A stretch of DNA of 28,918 nucleotides from JBDRMN01 sp043812055 (GCA_043812055.1 JBDRMN010000020.1:1-28918); one strand, 5' to 3'. Numbered from the stretch's first letter, positions 1 through 8,095 are shown. Notes: generated by a model from the sequence alone, not told the origin. A program made the numbers and translations.

Positions 1-3000
1 GTGGCGGAAACCGTCAGCACAGCGTCGTCATCTTTGGCAATGTAGAAATCCATGCCGGAGAAGTTGGCCGTACCGGATGTGAGATAACCCGTCTTGGTCT
101 CAGTCGCCCCACTGGAGTTCGGATAGCTGAGCTTAACCGAGATGATATTGTTATCATAGTCACCGATAGCGGTTGCCGCGCTTTGGCGGTTATTGACGCT
201 GATCTTGCTCACGGTAAAAGCCTCATCGGTCGTGGTGAATTTGAACTTACCGGTTTCGACATCGGCAGTACCTGCCACAGCGATGTTTTCCTTCGTGGTG
301 TTCGCGTCTACTGAAATCGTGAGCGAACCACCCGTCGAGACAGTCAGCATCGGACTCTGGGTGGCGGCGGCGTTGAGAGCGGCGGTGCCCCCAGCGGTTA
401 CGCTGTTGCCATCCTCGTCTTCACAGGTAATGTCGTCGTCCGGATCGATGTCCGCACCGATATAGCGATCGGCAGCGACGTTGGTGGAGAGGTCACCCTT
501 CACCATCACCTGGATCGTACTACCCCCGCTGACTGTGTAGCTTATGTTGTCGAAAGTAGCTGAGTAGTAGCCGGTGGCGATTGTAGCCGGAGCTGAGAGA
601 CCTTTCGGTCCGGCGATCTTGGTGTCACCGACCCAGAGCTCGATATTATTGATGATGTCACTCGCGGCAACGTTATCGTCGTTAAAAGTGGTGTCGTCTT
701 CAGCTCGTATGCGGATCACCATCTGGGTGATCTTGATATCACCGGCATTACCGGCCGCGACAGTGAGACCGAGCAGAGATACATCGTTGGTACCTTTCAC
801 TGAAGTGTCGGATACCGGAGTGGACGACTTGGTCACTGTGAGGCTTGGCGAAGTGATTGTCATTGTCTTACCTGTGATAGCAGCGGTTGGTACTACGTTG
901 TCGCCGACATCAACTGTTTTGTTGTTGACGTCCTTGATCTCCGGATAGGATCCATCCACGATATCGATCGTGGCGTAGATTGTGTCATCCGTGAAATTAG
1001 CATTGACGTTGTTGGCAACATCGGTCGTGAGCCGGAGATCCAGGCTCTCACCCGCAGCCATCGTAAATTCATCTGCGAAGACATAGTAACCATCACCATC
1101 CGTGGTAGCAGTGATAGCGGTGCTTTCCGCTGCTATCGTCAAGACATTAGCATCGATTGGCCCCATGAGGACTGCACCGGTGTCTTTGTTGATGATCTTG
1201 ATGTCCGTGTAGTTGGCAGTCGTACCGGCTGTGCCGCCGAGCAAACCACCTTGGTCTAGTGCACTATCAGCATCGTTGGTGGTGAGGAGAATCGAGAACT
1301 TCTTGATCGTAATCTCTGAGAGAGTAGTAATGTTGAAGTCCAGTAGGGAAATTTCCTCACCGTTTACGGCGATGTCGGCTGCGGATGGACCACTCGAACT
1401 GATTGTGATCTCACCACCTTGGACAACGGAGTAAGAACAGCTGCCGGTAGCGGCAGTACAGCCAGTACCGTTGTAACTACCCGAAGTACTGATGTCTACG
1501 GACATACCGAAGCCATAAGTCCCGCCGATCGCCACTACGTCAGTAGCCTCATCTACGTAAATCTTGACAGTGTCAGACCCGCGGCCGGTATTGAGATCGG
1601 CCTTGACCTCGAAGATGCGGCTGTCACCTTTTTTGATTTCGAAAGGAGTGTCTAGCGTGAAGACCAGGAGGTCTTTGCTGTTGACTCCATCAGTACTGGC
1701 GATCAGCGTGCTGCCTTGGTAAAGGCGAGCGTTTTGCACATCGCCGGCGGAAATCGAACCGTCTACCAAGAGAGCAATCTCTTCAAACATACCAGCTTCA
1801 TTGGCAGTGGTCAGTTTGAATTTACCAATTGTGACATCGTCCTCACCAACTTTTGAATTAACTATCGATCCGCTTTTTTCTACCAGGATCGAACCGGCCG
1901 TTACGTTGGCGTTGATTTCCTGCTTGTTGGATTTGGCCGGGAAAGTACCCGTAGTACTTTTAGCGTTCGTAACCACATCCGTCGAAGCAGAGATTTCGAA
2001 GAAGTTGTCACCACCTGTAGCGATGGTAACGGTATCAGCCTTGACTATAATAGTCTTGGTCGTACCGGCAACCACTTTGACATTGATACCTGTGAAGGTG
2101 GCTTGGTGAGTGGTTGAGTTGACTGTCTTACCGGAAGTCAGACGGCTTTTGCCGTCATAGAGGTAGAGCGCCGACCAGTCGCTATCCGTACCCACACCTG
2201 TGCGGGTAATATTCAAGTTGCTGATCACGACATCATCACTGGAGGCGGTGAAATCGTAAGCCGCCACAGCAGTGCTGCTTACACCTTCTGGGAAAGTCTG
2301 CGCAGCTGGAGTGCTGGCAGAGATAGCTACGTTGAGGGTTCCCTCAGATGTAACCGGAGTTGGGGTTGTGGGCGTTTCTGGAGTAGCAGAAGAAGCCGAG
2401 CCGGCAGTGTAATCACTGCGGCGTTTGCTGCCATCGGCAGCCTCCTCGATGGAGCTTTGAGCGATCACAGCAACCTGCTCACGGGTGATTGCATCAGCCG
2501 GACCGAAGTTGCCGTTGTCATACCCATTGAGGATTCCGTGTGCGTAGGCTGTTTCTACGTAATCGTAGAACCAGGCCGAGCTAGGCACATCCGGGAAATT
2601 CGGAGGTGTGCCAGCGTAGGAGGTCTCGAGGTCGAAAGCGTCGACAAGAATCTTGCTACCTTCCGCCCGGTTGAGTGTCCCAGCCGGGTTGTAGGTTGCC
2701 AGACCATTACTGTCGAGCGCGCCGCCGTTGATACCGCCGACTACGCCGTTGTTGTAAAGAGTTTCAACGAATGCGTAGAACCAGTCGGCTGCGGCTACAT
2801 CGTTGAAGTGAGGAGCACCAGTGGTGTCCTCGGTCAAACCCGCGCCTTTGACGGCAATCTTGGCTATCTCTGCACGGTTGAGCTGACCCTGCGGATCGAA
2901 GGATCCGTCGGGACGACCGGAGAGAACTCCGGAGTCAGCCAACGCAGAGACAGAACTAGATGCCCAGCTGGCGATACTCGAGGCATCTGTGAATGTCGTT

Positions 3001-3089
3001 GCCGCCACTGCTACGCTGAAAGTCATGACCGAAGTCATTGTCACAGCGAGAGCAGCCAAAGCAGCGGTGAATTTTCTAAATGAACTCAT
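1..3089 (-). CDS. SLH-domain S-layer-type surface protein (C-terminus beyond window)
   Basis: The frame is open from the ATG at 3089 to the window edge, about 1029 codons with no stop, so the C-terminus lies outside. Residues 1-30 form a signal peptide (MSSFRKF, hydrophobic core, AVAA cleavage region). Three SLH repeats follow at roughly 33-80, 92-150 and 155-205, with typical motifs such as GRPDGSFDPQGQLNRAEIAK, FPDVPSSAWFYDYVETAYAH and ITREQVAVIAQ. A Ser/Thr/Pro linker (PETPTTPTPV) leads into several beta-rich domains of similar pattern (e.g. VTIGKFKLTTANEAGMFEEI and VETGKFKFTTTDEAFTVSKI), with few Cys and much Thr, Asp and Gly. SLH domains normally anchor proteins to cell-wall polymers, so this is probably the S-layer or a major cell-surface protein; that role is inferred. 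It stands alone, with a ~400 bp hairpin-rich leader, as expected for an abundant protein with a stable mRNA. No Shine-Dalgarno is visible before the ATG. Confidence 0.9.
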   Translation of the reverse strand, partial: MSSFRKFTAALAALAVTMTSVMTFSVAVAATTFTDASSIASWASSSVSALADSGVLSGRPDGSFDPQGQLNRAEIAKIAVKGAGLTEDTTGAPHFNDVAAADWFYAFVETLYNNGVVGGINGGALDSNGLATYNPAGTLNRAEGSKILVDAFDLETSYAGTPPNFPDVPSSAWFYDYVETAYAHGILNGYDNGNFGPADAITREQVAVIAQSSIEEAADGSKRRSDYTAGSASSATPETPTTPTPVTSEGTLNVAISASTPAAQTFPEGVSSTAVAAYDFTASSDDVVISNLNITRTGVGTDSDWSALYLYDGKSRLTSGKTVNSTTHQATFTGINVKVVAGTTKTIIVKADTVTIATGGDNFFEISASTDVVTNAKSTTGTFPAKSNKQEINANVTAGSILVEKSGSIVNSKVGEDDVTIGKFKLTTANEAGMFEEIALLVDGSISAGDVQNARLYQGSTLIASTDGVNSKDLLVFTLDTPFEIKKGDSRIFEVKADLNTGRGSDTVKIYVDEATDVVAIGGTYGFGMSVDISTSGSYNGTGCTAATGSCSYSVVQGGEITISSSGPSAADIAVNGEEISLLDFNITTLSEITIKKFSILLTTNDADSALDQGGLLGGTAGTTANYTDIKIINKDTGAVLMGPIDANVLTIAAESTAITATTDGDGYYVFADEFTMAAGESLDLRLTTDVANNVNANFTDDTIYATIDIVDGSYPEIKDVNNKTVDVGDNVVPTAAITGKTMTITSPSLTVTKSSTPVSDTSVKGTNDVSLLGLTVAAGNAGDIKITQMVIRIRAEDDTTFNDDNVAASDIINNIELWVGDTKIAGPKGLSAPATIATGYYSATFDNISYTVSGGSTIQVMVKGDLSTNVAADRYIGADIDPDDDITCEDEDGNSVTAGGTAALNAAATQSPMLTVSTGGSLTISVDANTTKENIAVAGTADVETGKFKFTTTDEAFTVSKISVNNRQSAATAIGDYDNNIISVKLSYPNSSGATETKTGYLTSGTANFSGMDFYIAKDDDAVLTVSA

Positions 3090-3122
3090 TTTAATCAAGG
3101 GTTAGAAAGTTGGAAACCCCTG

Positions 3123-3140
3123 TCCCCGTGAAAACGGGGA
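3123..3140. promoter_or_regulatory. perfect hairpin in the S-layer gene leader
   Basis: TCCCCGT and ACGGGGA are perfectly complementary 7-bp arms around GAAA (UUUC in the minus-strand transcript), 34-51 nt upstream of the SLH gene ATG. A second perfect 7-bp hairpin (ACGGAAA/TTTCCGT, loop TTAT) lies at 3207-3224. No T-run follows either one, so a 5'-UTR stabilising or translational role is more likely than termination; this is inferred. Confidence 0.55.
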
Positions 3141-3263
3141 TCTCCTGCCAAATGCCAGTCTTGCAACTAGCCGCAGGTTTGGATTTCCCAACAGAGGAAT
3201 AGTGAAACGGAAATTATTTTCCGTGAGTTTTGTAAAGTTCCGACTTCCAGTAGCGGAAGTAAT

Positions 3264-3299
3264 CCCGCGTGCGCCCCAAAGGGGCTACTTTGTAGCGGG
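3264..3299. repeat. double-hairpin repeat, copy B
   Basis: An outer stem CCCGC/GCGGG encloses two small hairpins: GCCCC-AAA-GGGGC and CTAC-TTT-GTAG. The same architecture, with compensatory base changes, is present at 3439-3476, and a reduced form lies in the tRNA-Ser fragment at 13080-13101. A further 6-bp hairpin (ACTTCC/GGAAGT) lies just to the left, at 3243-3260. The position is within the S-layer gene leader. Confidence 0.7.
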
Positions 3300-3438
3300 G
3301 TCAGGGGATCAACCCTCAGAGAATAAATATTCAAACTAAATTGCTTTAGTTTTTGAGTAATTCTGTTTTCCCCACCAGACGCTCACCTCTGTGGTGAATC
3401 TATCCGTGGGCCGACATTTCAAGGAGCAGCTTGCCTGT

Positions 3439-3476
3439 CCCTGCGCAAGCCCCAAGGGGGCCACTTTGTGGCAGGG
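3439..3476. repeat. double-hairpin repeat, copy A
   Basis: An outer stem CCCTGC/GCAGGG encloses GCCCC-AA-GGGGGC and CCAC-TTT-GTGG. Relative to copy B, the second inner stem changes C-G to T-A on both arms (CCAC/GTGG to CTAC/GTAG) and the outer stem also changes in a paired way. The pairing is therefore conserved while the sequence drifts. Confidence 0.7.
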
Positions 3477-3899
3477 ATCTAATAGATTATTTGGTCGTTT
3501 TAGACGCAGACTTAGCCTCTCCTCGTGACTTTCTTCTGGAGAGACTTCTTCGCTTGTTGCCCTGTAGTTTCAGGCTTTTTTCAGATTTGGGGGAGTTTAT
3601 TGATGGGCATTTTTCCTGTCAAATTTTTCTGATTTTCCGTTGCCCTAAGTTCATGTCTTATTCGCTTTATTTCGAACCAGGGCTTCAAGACAAGATGGTC
3701 GCTTTTAGCCCTTTTTGGCTTTTATAAGCGACTTACTCCTTGTTCACAATTTTTGAACTTTTCGTTTATTAAAACTAGTTTGGAGCGTTTTTGTTTCAAA
3801 TTTCCCCTTGTCAAGACAGCGCTTTTGTTGCCCCTTTTCACAAGTATCTGACGTCCCAATTTTTGAGTGGCGGGAAGTCTAGCGATTCTCTCACAAAAG
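3477..3899. other. gap without a convincing gene
   Basis: Between the S-layer leader and the end of tgt I see no supported gene. A plus-strand ORF (3431-3727) has no family resemblance and begins inside repeat copy A. On the minus strand 3654-3487 reads as a short, very basic ORF interrupted by an in-frame TGA after 11 codons (see rejected items). The sequence is T-rich on the plus strand and may hold the S-layer promoter, but I cannot place one with confidence. Confidence 0.4.
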
Positions 3900-5024
3900 T
3901 CAAGTTTTTTTTCGCAAGAAATACGCTTTAAATTGGCTAAATCTCCTTGCCCGAATATGGCTTCGAATTGATTGCATGAAGTCAAAAATCCAGGTGAGAT
4001 TGTGCAGCGTGAGCAGACGCAATCCCAAAATTTCATTCGTGAGAAAAAGATGGCGGATATATCCTCGGGAAAAATTCTGGCAGGCGGGGCAACGACAGCC
4101 TTTGCCTAAAGGCTTTTTGTCGTTTTTAAATTTGGAATTACGAATGTTCTCGCGCTTGCCGCGTTGAACAAAAAAGGCTCCATGGCGAGCCAGTCGCGTG
4201 GGAATCACACAGTCAAACATGTCTATTCCGCGTTCCACGGCTTCCAAAATATCGAAGGGATCTCCCACGCCCATGAGATATCTGGGCTTAGAATAAGGCA
4301 AAATCGGGCAAACAATTTCCAGAGTTTTGAGAAAATCCCGCTTGTCTTCCCCTACCGCCAGTCCCCCGATTGCCACCCCGGGGGTTGGTAAAGTTGCGCA
4401 AAATTCAGCTGAACGTTTTCGTAGATCGGGGTAATTAACGCCCTGAACTATAGAAAAAAGCGCCTGTTTGGACCCCTGGGGTCCACAGGACCCCAGGGGT
4501 CCTTTTAGTGATTCTTCCGCCCACCGCATCGTGCGTTCCAGCGCTTGCTCGGCAACCCTCCGGGAAGCATCGTGCGGAGCGCATTCGTCCAATTGCATCA
4601 TGATGTCAGATCCCAGGTTTTGTTGTATTTTAAGTGCTTTTTTCGGCGTGAGAAAACGTTTAGTTCCGTCCAGCGGAGAGCGAAACTCCACTCCCCGATC
4701 GGTGACTTTGCGCATTTTTGTCAGCGAAAAAACCTGGAACCCGCCACTGTCCGTGAGGATCGGGCCGTCCCAATTCATGAACTTATGCAGGCCACCAAAG
4801 CGCCTGATCAGGCTACTTCCCGGCCGTTCCTCGAGATGGAAGGCGTTGCCCAGGATAATCTCTGCGCCACATGCTTTCAGCTCTTCCGGACTAACGGTTT
4901 TCACCGCCCCGTAAGTGCCCACCGGCATGAAGGAAGGCGTGCGAAAACTGCCGTGGGGTGTGTAGAATACCCCTGTTCTTGCAGCACTTTTAGCGTCTTT
5001 CCGGGTAATCTTAAATTCAAACAT
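3900..5024 (-). CDS. tgt: queuine/preQ1 tRNA-ribosyltransferase
   Basis: A 374-aa TGT that exchanges guanine for a 7-deazaguanine at position 34 of GUN-anticodon tRNAs. Visible hallmarks are the substrate-pocket motif LTDSGGFQVFSL, VQGVNYPDLR, AIGGLAVGE, the nucleophile region DMFDCVIPTRLARHG, and the C-terminal zinc site CRCPACQNF followed by a His in YIRHLF. The start is taken at MFEFKITRKDAKS (5024); the frame extends to 5069, but the extra 15 residues do not resemble the family. It is divergent from queH (57 bp gap), which acts later in the same pathway, so the locus supports queuosine formation from a salvaged or imported base. Other queuosine genes are not in the window. Residues GPLGSCGPQGS in a normally variable helix-connecting region are encoded exactly by a 33-bp palindrome. 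The gene ends in TGA. Confidence 0.95.
   Translation of the reverse strand: MFEFKITRKDAKSAARTGVFYTPHGSFRTPSFMPVGTYGAVKTVSPEELKACGAEIILGNAFHLEERPGSSLIRRFGGLHKFMNWDGPILTDSGGFQVFSLTKMRKVTDRGVEFRSPLDGTKRFLTPKKALKIQQNLGSDIMMQLDECAPHDASRRVAEQALERTMRWAEESLKGPLGSCGPQGSKQALFSIVQGVNYPDLRKRSAEFCATLPTPGVAIGGLAVGEDKRDFLKTLEIVCPILPYSKPRYLMGVGDPFDILEAVERGIDMFDCVIPTRLARHGAFFVQRGKRENIRNSKFKNDKKPLGKGCRCPACQNFSRGYIRHLFLTNEILGLRLLTLHNLTWIFDFMQSIRSHIRARRFSQFKAYFLRKKT
4470..4502. repeat. 33-bp palindromic module inserted in frame within tgt
   Basis: Arms GGACCCCTGGGGTCC (4470-4484) and GGACCCCAGGGGTCC (4488-4502) are exact reverse complements separated by ACA, and each arm is itself nearly palindromic (7+1+7). 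The 33 bp equal 11 codons and read GPLGSCGPQGS between SLK and KQALF of Tgt. It has the appearance of a tolerated in-frame insertion. Confidence 0.85.
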
Positions 5025-5055
5025 TTGCCTAATTTTACAGCATTTTAACACCCGC

Positions 5056-5083
5056 GTTTCATGTTTCATGTTTCACGTTTCAT
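5056..5083 (+). repeat. four tandem 7-bp repeats spanning the queH start
   Basis: GTTTCAT is repeated four times (third copy GTTTCAC). The array places three in-frame or near-frame ATGs (5061, 5068, 5082) in the tgt-queH divergent spacer. Slippage here would change start-codon choice or promoter spacing. Confidence 0.7.
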
Positions 5084-5675
5084 GACTAAAAAGCTTCTCC
5101 TCCACACCTGCTGCGCCCCTTGCCTGACCCATCCCCTTGCGAAGCTTGAGAAAGATTACGAGCTTACGGTTTTTTTCTACGGACCGAATATTCACCCCCG
5201 CGAGGAATACGAAATACGCTTTAAAGAAGCGAGAAAATATCTGGCACGTAGTCCCATTTCACGAAATGGGGTCATCAAAATGATCGAAGGTGAATATGAT
5301 CCCGAGCGTTGGTTCGAGCTAACGAAAGGACATGAGCGCGATCCCGAGCGAGGCGAGCGTTGCCGGATTTGTTACGAAATGCGACTTGCCAAAACAGCCG
5401 AGACTGCGGTAAAAGAGGGATTCCAAGCCTTCGCCACGACACTCTCGATCAGCCCGCACAAAGATGCGCAGCTGCTAAACGAAATTGGTGAGCAGCTCGC
5501 AAAGAAGTTTGGGGTCCGCTATCTCCCGGCCGACTGGAAAAAGCGCGATGGCTTCAAAAAATCTCTCAACTTATCCAAAAAATTTAACCTTCACAGACAA
5601 AATTATTGCGGTTGTGTTTACTCTAACCCCAAGAGCGAAGTTCCGCGGAGCGGAACGAAGTCCGCCGAAGCCTGA
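5082..5675 (+). CDS. queH: epoxyqueuosine reductase QueH
   Basis: A 197-aa protein with the full QueH (DUF208) pattern: HTCCAPC near the N-terminus, FFYGPNIHP, ERCRICYEMRL, FATTLSISPHKD, ADWKKRDGFKKS and RQNYCGCVYS. The family uses these Cys residues for metal and Fe-S binding and reduces epoxyqueuosine to queuosine, the last step of the pathway, as a non-homologous replacement of QueG. The start at 5082 (MTKKLLLHTCCAPC) fits the family; 5061 would add seven residues. The C-terminus is odd: after CGCVYS it reads NPKSEVPRSGTKSAEA, encoded by a hairpin-bearing insert, while a second GCVYS followed by RRKISGQK and a stop lies out of frame at 5692-5733. That second end is probably the ancestral C-terminus. 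Confidence 0.95.
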   Translation: MTKKLLLHTCCAPCLTHPLAKLEKDYELTVFFYGPNIHPREEYEIRFKEARKYLARSPISRNGVIKMIEGEYDPERWFELTKGHERDPERGERCRICYEMRLAKTAETAVKEGFQAFATTLSISPHKDAQLLNEIGEQLAKKFGVRYLPADWKKRDGFKKSLNLSKKFNLHRQNYCGCVYSNPKSEVPRSGTKSAEA

Positions 5676-5705
5676 AAGGCGAAGGCCGGATGGCTGTGTC
5701 TACTC
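5610..5705. repeat. insertion with ~14-bp direct repeats at the 3' end of queH
   Basis: GGTTGTGTTTACTC (5610-5623) recurs as GGCTGTGTCTACTC (5692-5705), 12 of 14 identical, 82 bp apart. Between them lies palindromic sequence: a TTCCGC-GGA-GCGGAA hairpin (5641-5655) and CCT-GAAA-GG. Because 82 is not a multiple of three, the insert changes the QueH frame and supplies a new tail and stop. It looks like a small element with a target duplication, or a local partial duplication around one. Confidence 0.65.
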
Positions 5706-5776
5706 AAGAAGAAAGATTAGTGGACAAAAATGAAATGAGTAGACAGAATGTAGGCAAATAACTCTCTCCCCCATCC

Positions 5777-6478
5777 TTGAATAAAACTTCCACTCGACAA
5801 CGACTAGACAAACCTGCCTGGGGTCGCGTAAATGCGAGTCCAGTCGACATTTTTCGCAAACCAATTGACAACTTAGGTACTTTGAACGAACGCGCCAAAA
5901 GCCGTAATCGACAGACGCAGGTAAGCAAGACTGATTTACCCTTCCGGATACTCGAATTGGACCGAGATTGGCAGCTGATTCAGCTCGCTGACCAAACCTA
6001 TGGCTGGATTCCAGCTAAACAAGTTCAACGTATAAAACCGGGAAATTACTGGGCTAAAATAACTTACCCGGTCAGAAATCGTTTGTTGCGTGTTCCGAAA
6101 CCAAGTCGGCAAAAAATTAACGGTATTTTACGCAAATTCGCCCGCACCCCCTATCTTTGGGGCGGCACTACAGAGAGGGGAATCGACTGCTCTGCTTTCG
6201 TCCAGCACGCAGTGTTTGAGTGGACAAAAGTGCTTTTGCCACGCAATTCGCGTGTCCAGCGGAAATACGGAGTGTCTACAAAATGTCAACAGCTTTGTCC
6301 ACTCGACTTAGTCTTTTTTGTCCACAAAAAAACCCGTAAATCGCACGTTGGAGTCTATCTCGATGATAAAGTTTGGCACTTTTGTCTAGACAAAAAAGGG
6401 CTAGCATCTGAATCGTTTGAGGAACTAAAAAAGCGTTATAATTGCTCCGGAGCCCGTAGACTATGCACTTTCAAATGA
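5777..6478 (+). CDS. SH3-like plus NlpC/P60 cell-wall peptidase
   Basis: A 233-aa protein starting at TTG (5777); an in-frame stop just upstream rules out a much longer form. The N-terminal part (about 35-90, ending YGWIPAKQVQRIKPG) resembles a bacterial SH3 domain, which typically binds cell-wall peptide. The C-terminal half is NlpC/P60: PYLWGGTTERGIDCSAFV carries the catalytic Cys, LPRNSRVQ is the usual conserved segment, and SHVGVYLDD carries the catalytic His. Such enzymes cut gamma-D-Glu-diamino-acid bonds in peptidoglycan peptides. No signal peptide is evident, so it may act on recycled muropeptides or be exported by another route. Its stop overlaps the next gene's ATG (ATGA at 6475), implying coupling to the MurD-family ligase. 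Many TGTC/GACA half-palindromes lie in this gene. Confidence 0.85.
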   Translation: MNKTSTRQRLDKPAWGRVNASPVDIFRKPIDNLGTLNERAKSRNRQTQVSKTDLPFRILELDRDWQLIQLADQTYGWIPAKQVQRIKPGNYWAKITYPVRNRLLRVPKPSRQKINGILRKFARTPYLWGGTTERGIDCSAFVQHAVFEWTKVLLPRNSRVQRKYGVSTKCQQLCPLDLVFFVHKKTRKSHVGVYLDDKVWHFCLDKKGLASESFEELKKRYNCSGARRLCTFK

Positions 6479-7914
6479 TCCTTGATCACCTAAAAGCTTC
6501 ACGAAGTGTTCACGTCGTCGGAATTAGTGGTTCCGAAGGTGCTGCTATTGCACTTGCATTGGCTAAACAGGGAATTCGTTTCACTGCCCATGATTTTTCG
6601 GATCAAGCCAGGTTCAAGCGTAATTTTTTCGCAAATAATTTCGGAATTGAGCGTAAGAAAAGGGAAAAAATGTTTAAAGAGTTGGAAAAATTTGAGGATC
6701 AGATTAAGTTCAAAAATGATTATTTGAAGGGAATTTCAAAGGCAGATTTGATCTTTGTCTCACAGAATTGGGAAGCTTATGAAGCTAATGACAAATTGAA
6801 ACCAATTTTCAAAAAAAATCCGGCAAAATTCGCTATCATTACGCAACTTTACTTCCAGCTTTTCCCCGGAAAAATTATTGCAATAACAGGAACAAACGGT
6901 AAATCAACCACGGCCAAGCTCATCTCCGAAATAATGCAAGCGTCTAGACAAAAGAGTTGGTTTACTGGTAACGACCGGCGCAATGTCCAGATCCTCGACT
7001 GTCTAGACAAGTGGACACAAGACGACTGGTTGGTAATTGAAGTGTCTAATCGACAACTGAAATTTCCACTTTCCCAAGCACCTGAAATTGGAGTCATTAC
7101 GAATGTTACCAACAACCATCTCGATGAATATGGTGGATCGTTTAGAAAATATAAAGCTGGGAAATACAGTCTTATCAAAAATCAGGATCAGTCAAAAATC
7201 GCCATCCTAAATCAAGATAATCCGGCGACTAGACAGTTCAGTGGACAGGTCAAGGGAACTCCCCTACCCTACTCGACAAAGCAAAAGCTGCAAAAGGGTG
7301 TCTATATCGATGGCGACTGGATTGTCCACCGTGACAAGACAAGCACCAAAATATTGCCAGTAGGCAAGATTTGTCTACTTGGCGAACACAATCTTTCGAA
7401 TGTTTTGGCGGCCATTGCGGCGGCCCGGCTGAGCGGGGTTGATTGGCCCACGATTCGTAAAGTTGTGAGCCGGTTTCGGGGCATTCCCCAGCGCTTGGAA
7501 CTCATCGCGACCAAGGCTGGGGTGAATTTTATCAATGACACGTCCTCGACCTCTCCAGATTCGGCCATTGCGGCCATTTCCAGCTTCGCTACGGGCTCTA
7601 TCCACCTGATCGCGGGTGGAGACCCCAAAGGACTCGATTTCGCCCCTCTGGCGCGGGAAATCAAGCGTCGGAAAGTCCGCGTTGTGATTTTGAAAAGTCC
7701 TGTCGAGCTAATCCTCGGACGAGAGTTAAGGCGCCTGGGAATTGACTTCGTTTCCGTAAAAAACCTCCAAGAAGCGGTAAAAATTTCGGCTAAAAACGCC
7801 CAAAGGGGCGAGTCTGTCCTGCTTTCGCCGGGAGCGGCCTGGTTTTGCCATTTCCGCGGGAAAATCCCTCTGGGCGGCAGGGGATTCGCGCAATTTGTAA
7901 AAAGCCTGGCCTAA
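6475..7914 (+). CDS. MurD-family amino acid ligase, substrate pocket altered
   Basis: About 479 aa, Mur ligase architecture: an N-terminal Rossmann-like domain, ATP site GTNGKSTTAK, VIEVSNRQL (MurD LELSSFQL), NVTNNHLDEY with a downstream Lys (KYKAGK, the carbamylated-Lys region), GEHNLSNVLAA, and RLELIATKAGVNFINDTSSTSPDSAIAAI. These place it nearest MurD, which adds D-Glu to UDP-MurNAc-L-Ala. Departures from the canonical enzyme: NDSKATN is NDTSSTS, and the C-terminal D-Glu-binding segment (SPACASLDQFKNF in E. coli) reads SPGAAWFCHFRGK, losing the Ser and Phe that contact D-Glu. It could be the organism's only MurD or a paralog with another amino acid. The ATG at 6475 overlaps the NlpC/P60 stop; 6463 is an alternative start. 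Confidence 0.8.
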   Translation: MILDHLKASRSVHVVGISGSEGAAIALALAKQGIRFTAHDFSDQARFKRNFFANNFGIERKKREKMFKELEKFEDQIKFKNDYLKGISKADLIFVSQNWEAYEANDKLKPIFKKNPAKFAIITQLYFQLFPGKIIAITGTNGKSTTAKLISEIMQASRQKSWFTGNDRRNVQILDCLDKWTQDDWLVIEVSNRQLKFPLSQAPEIGVITNVTNNHLDEYGGSFRKYKAGKYSLIKNQDQSKIAILNQDNPATRQFSGQVKGTPLPYSTKQKLQKGVYIDGDWIVHRDKTSTKILPVGKICLLGEHNLSNVLAAIAAARLSGVDWPTIRKVVSRFRGIPQRLELIATKAGVNFINDTSSTSPDSAIAAISSFATGSIHLIAGGDPKGLDFAPLAREIKRRKVRVVILKSPVELILGRELRRLGIDFVSVKNLQEAVKISAKNAQRGESVLLSPGAAWFCHFRGKIPLGGRGFAQFVKSLA

Positions 7915-8067
7915 CTACTTTTCTTCGTCAACCGGTTCGTATTTGAGCGGCTTCAGTGAAGTTAATAAAATCTCACAACCACAATTTTCGCACTCGACGA
8001 CTTCTCCCGGGTCGGTCGGTTCGTGTTCAATTTTGTATTGGCAATCTGGGCAGATTATCGTTAACAT
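7915..8067 (-). CDS. LysW-like zinc-ribbon protein
   Basis: A 50-aa acidic protein with two CxxC pairs (C6/C9 and C26/C29) in the LysW layout: ICPDCQYKIEHEPTDPGEVVECENCGCEI, then LKPLKYEP. LysW/ArgW is the amino-group carrier of the AAA-type lysine and arginine pathways and holds substrate on its C-terminal Glu (EDWGE). This copy ends PVDEEK and lacks that motif, so a carrier role is doubtful; it may be a plain LysW-fold protein. It is convergent with the MurD-family gene (adjacent stops) and divergent from the PLP-enzyme gene. The start used is the MLTIICPDC ATG, because the longer frame to 8145 lies inside the divergent gene. Confidence 0.75.
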   Translation of the reverse strand: MLTIICPDCQYKIEHEPTDPGEVVECENCGCEILLTSLKPLKYEPVDEEK

Positions 8068-8095
8068 GGCTCGGATTTTAAGAACTTGTTCCCAA

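Noticed and set aside
193..3083. Several plus-strand ORFs across the first 3 kb
   Set aside because: They are antisense to one continuous SLH-protein reading frame with signal peptide and three SLH domains.
3361..3440. Possible SRP or RNase P RNA in the S-layer leader (GGAGCAGC-like text)
   Set aside because: The SRP core loop and the RNase P conserved segments are absent; the text is better explained by the repeat modules.
3487..3654. A minus-strand ORF with in-frame TGA after 11 codons and a basic tail (KRRSLSRRKSRGEAKSASKT)
   Set aside because: It could suggest UGA recoding or selenocysteine, but clear genes here stop at TGA, there is no family match and no SECIS-like structure was identified. 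It is probably a chance ORF or a remnant.
3431..3727. A 98-aa plus-strand ORF
   Set aside because: It starts inside a repeat module, has low complexity and no recognisable domain.
3722..4036. A 104-aa minus-strand ORF with two Cys pairs
   Set aside because: It is the tgt C-terminal coding region read in another frame; the real Tgt zinc site is in the adjacent frame.
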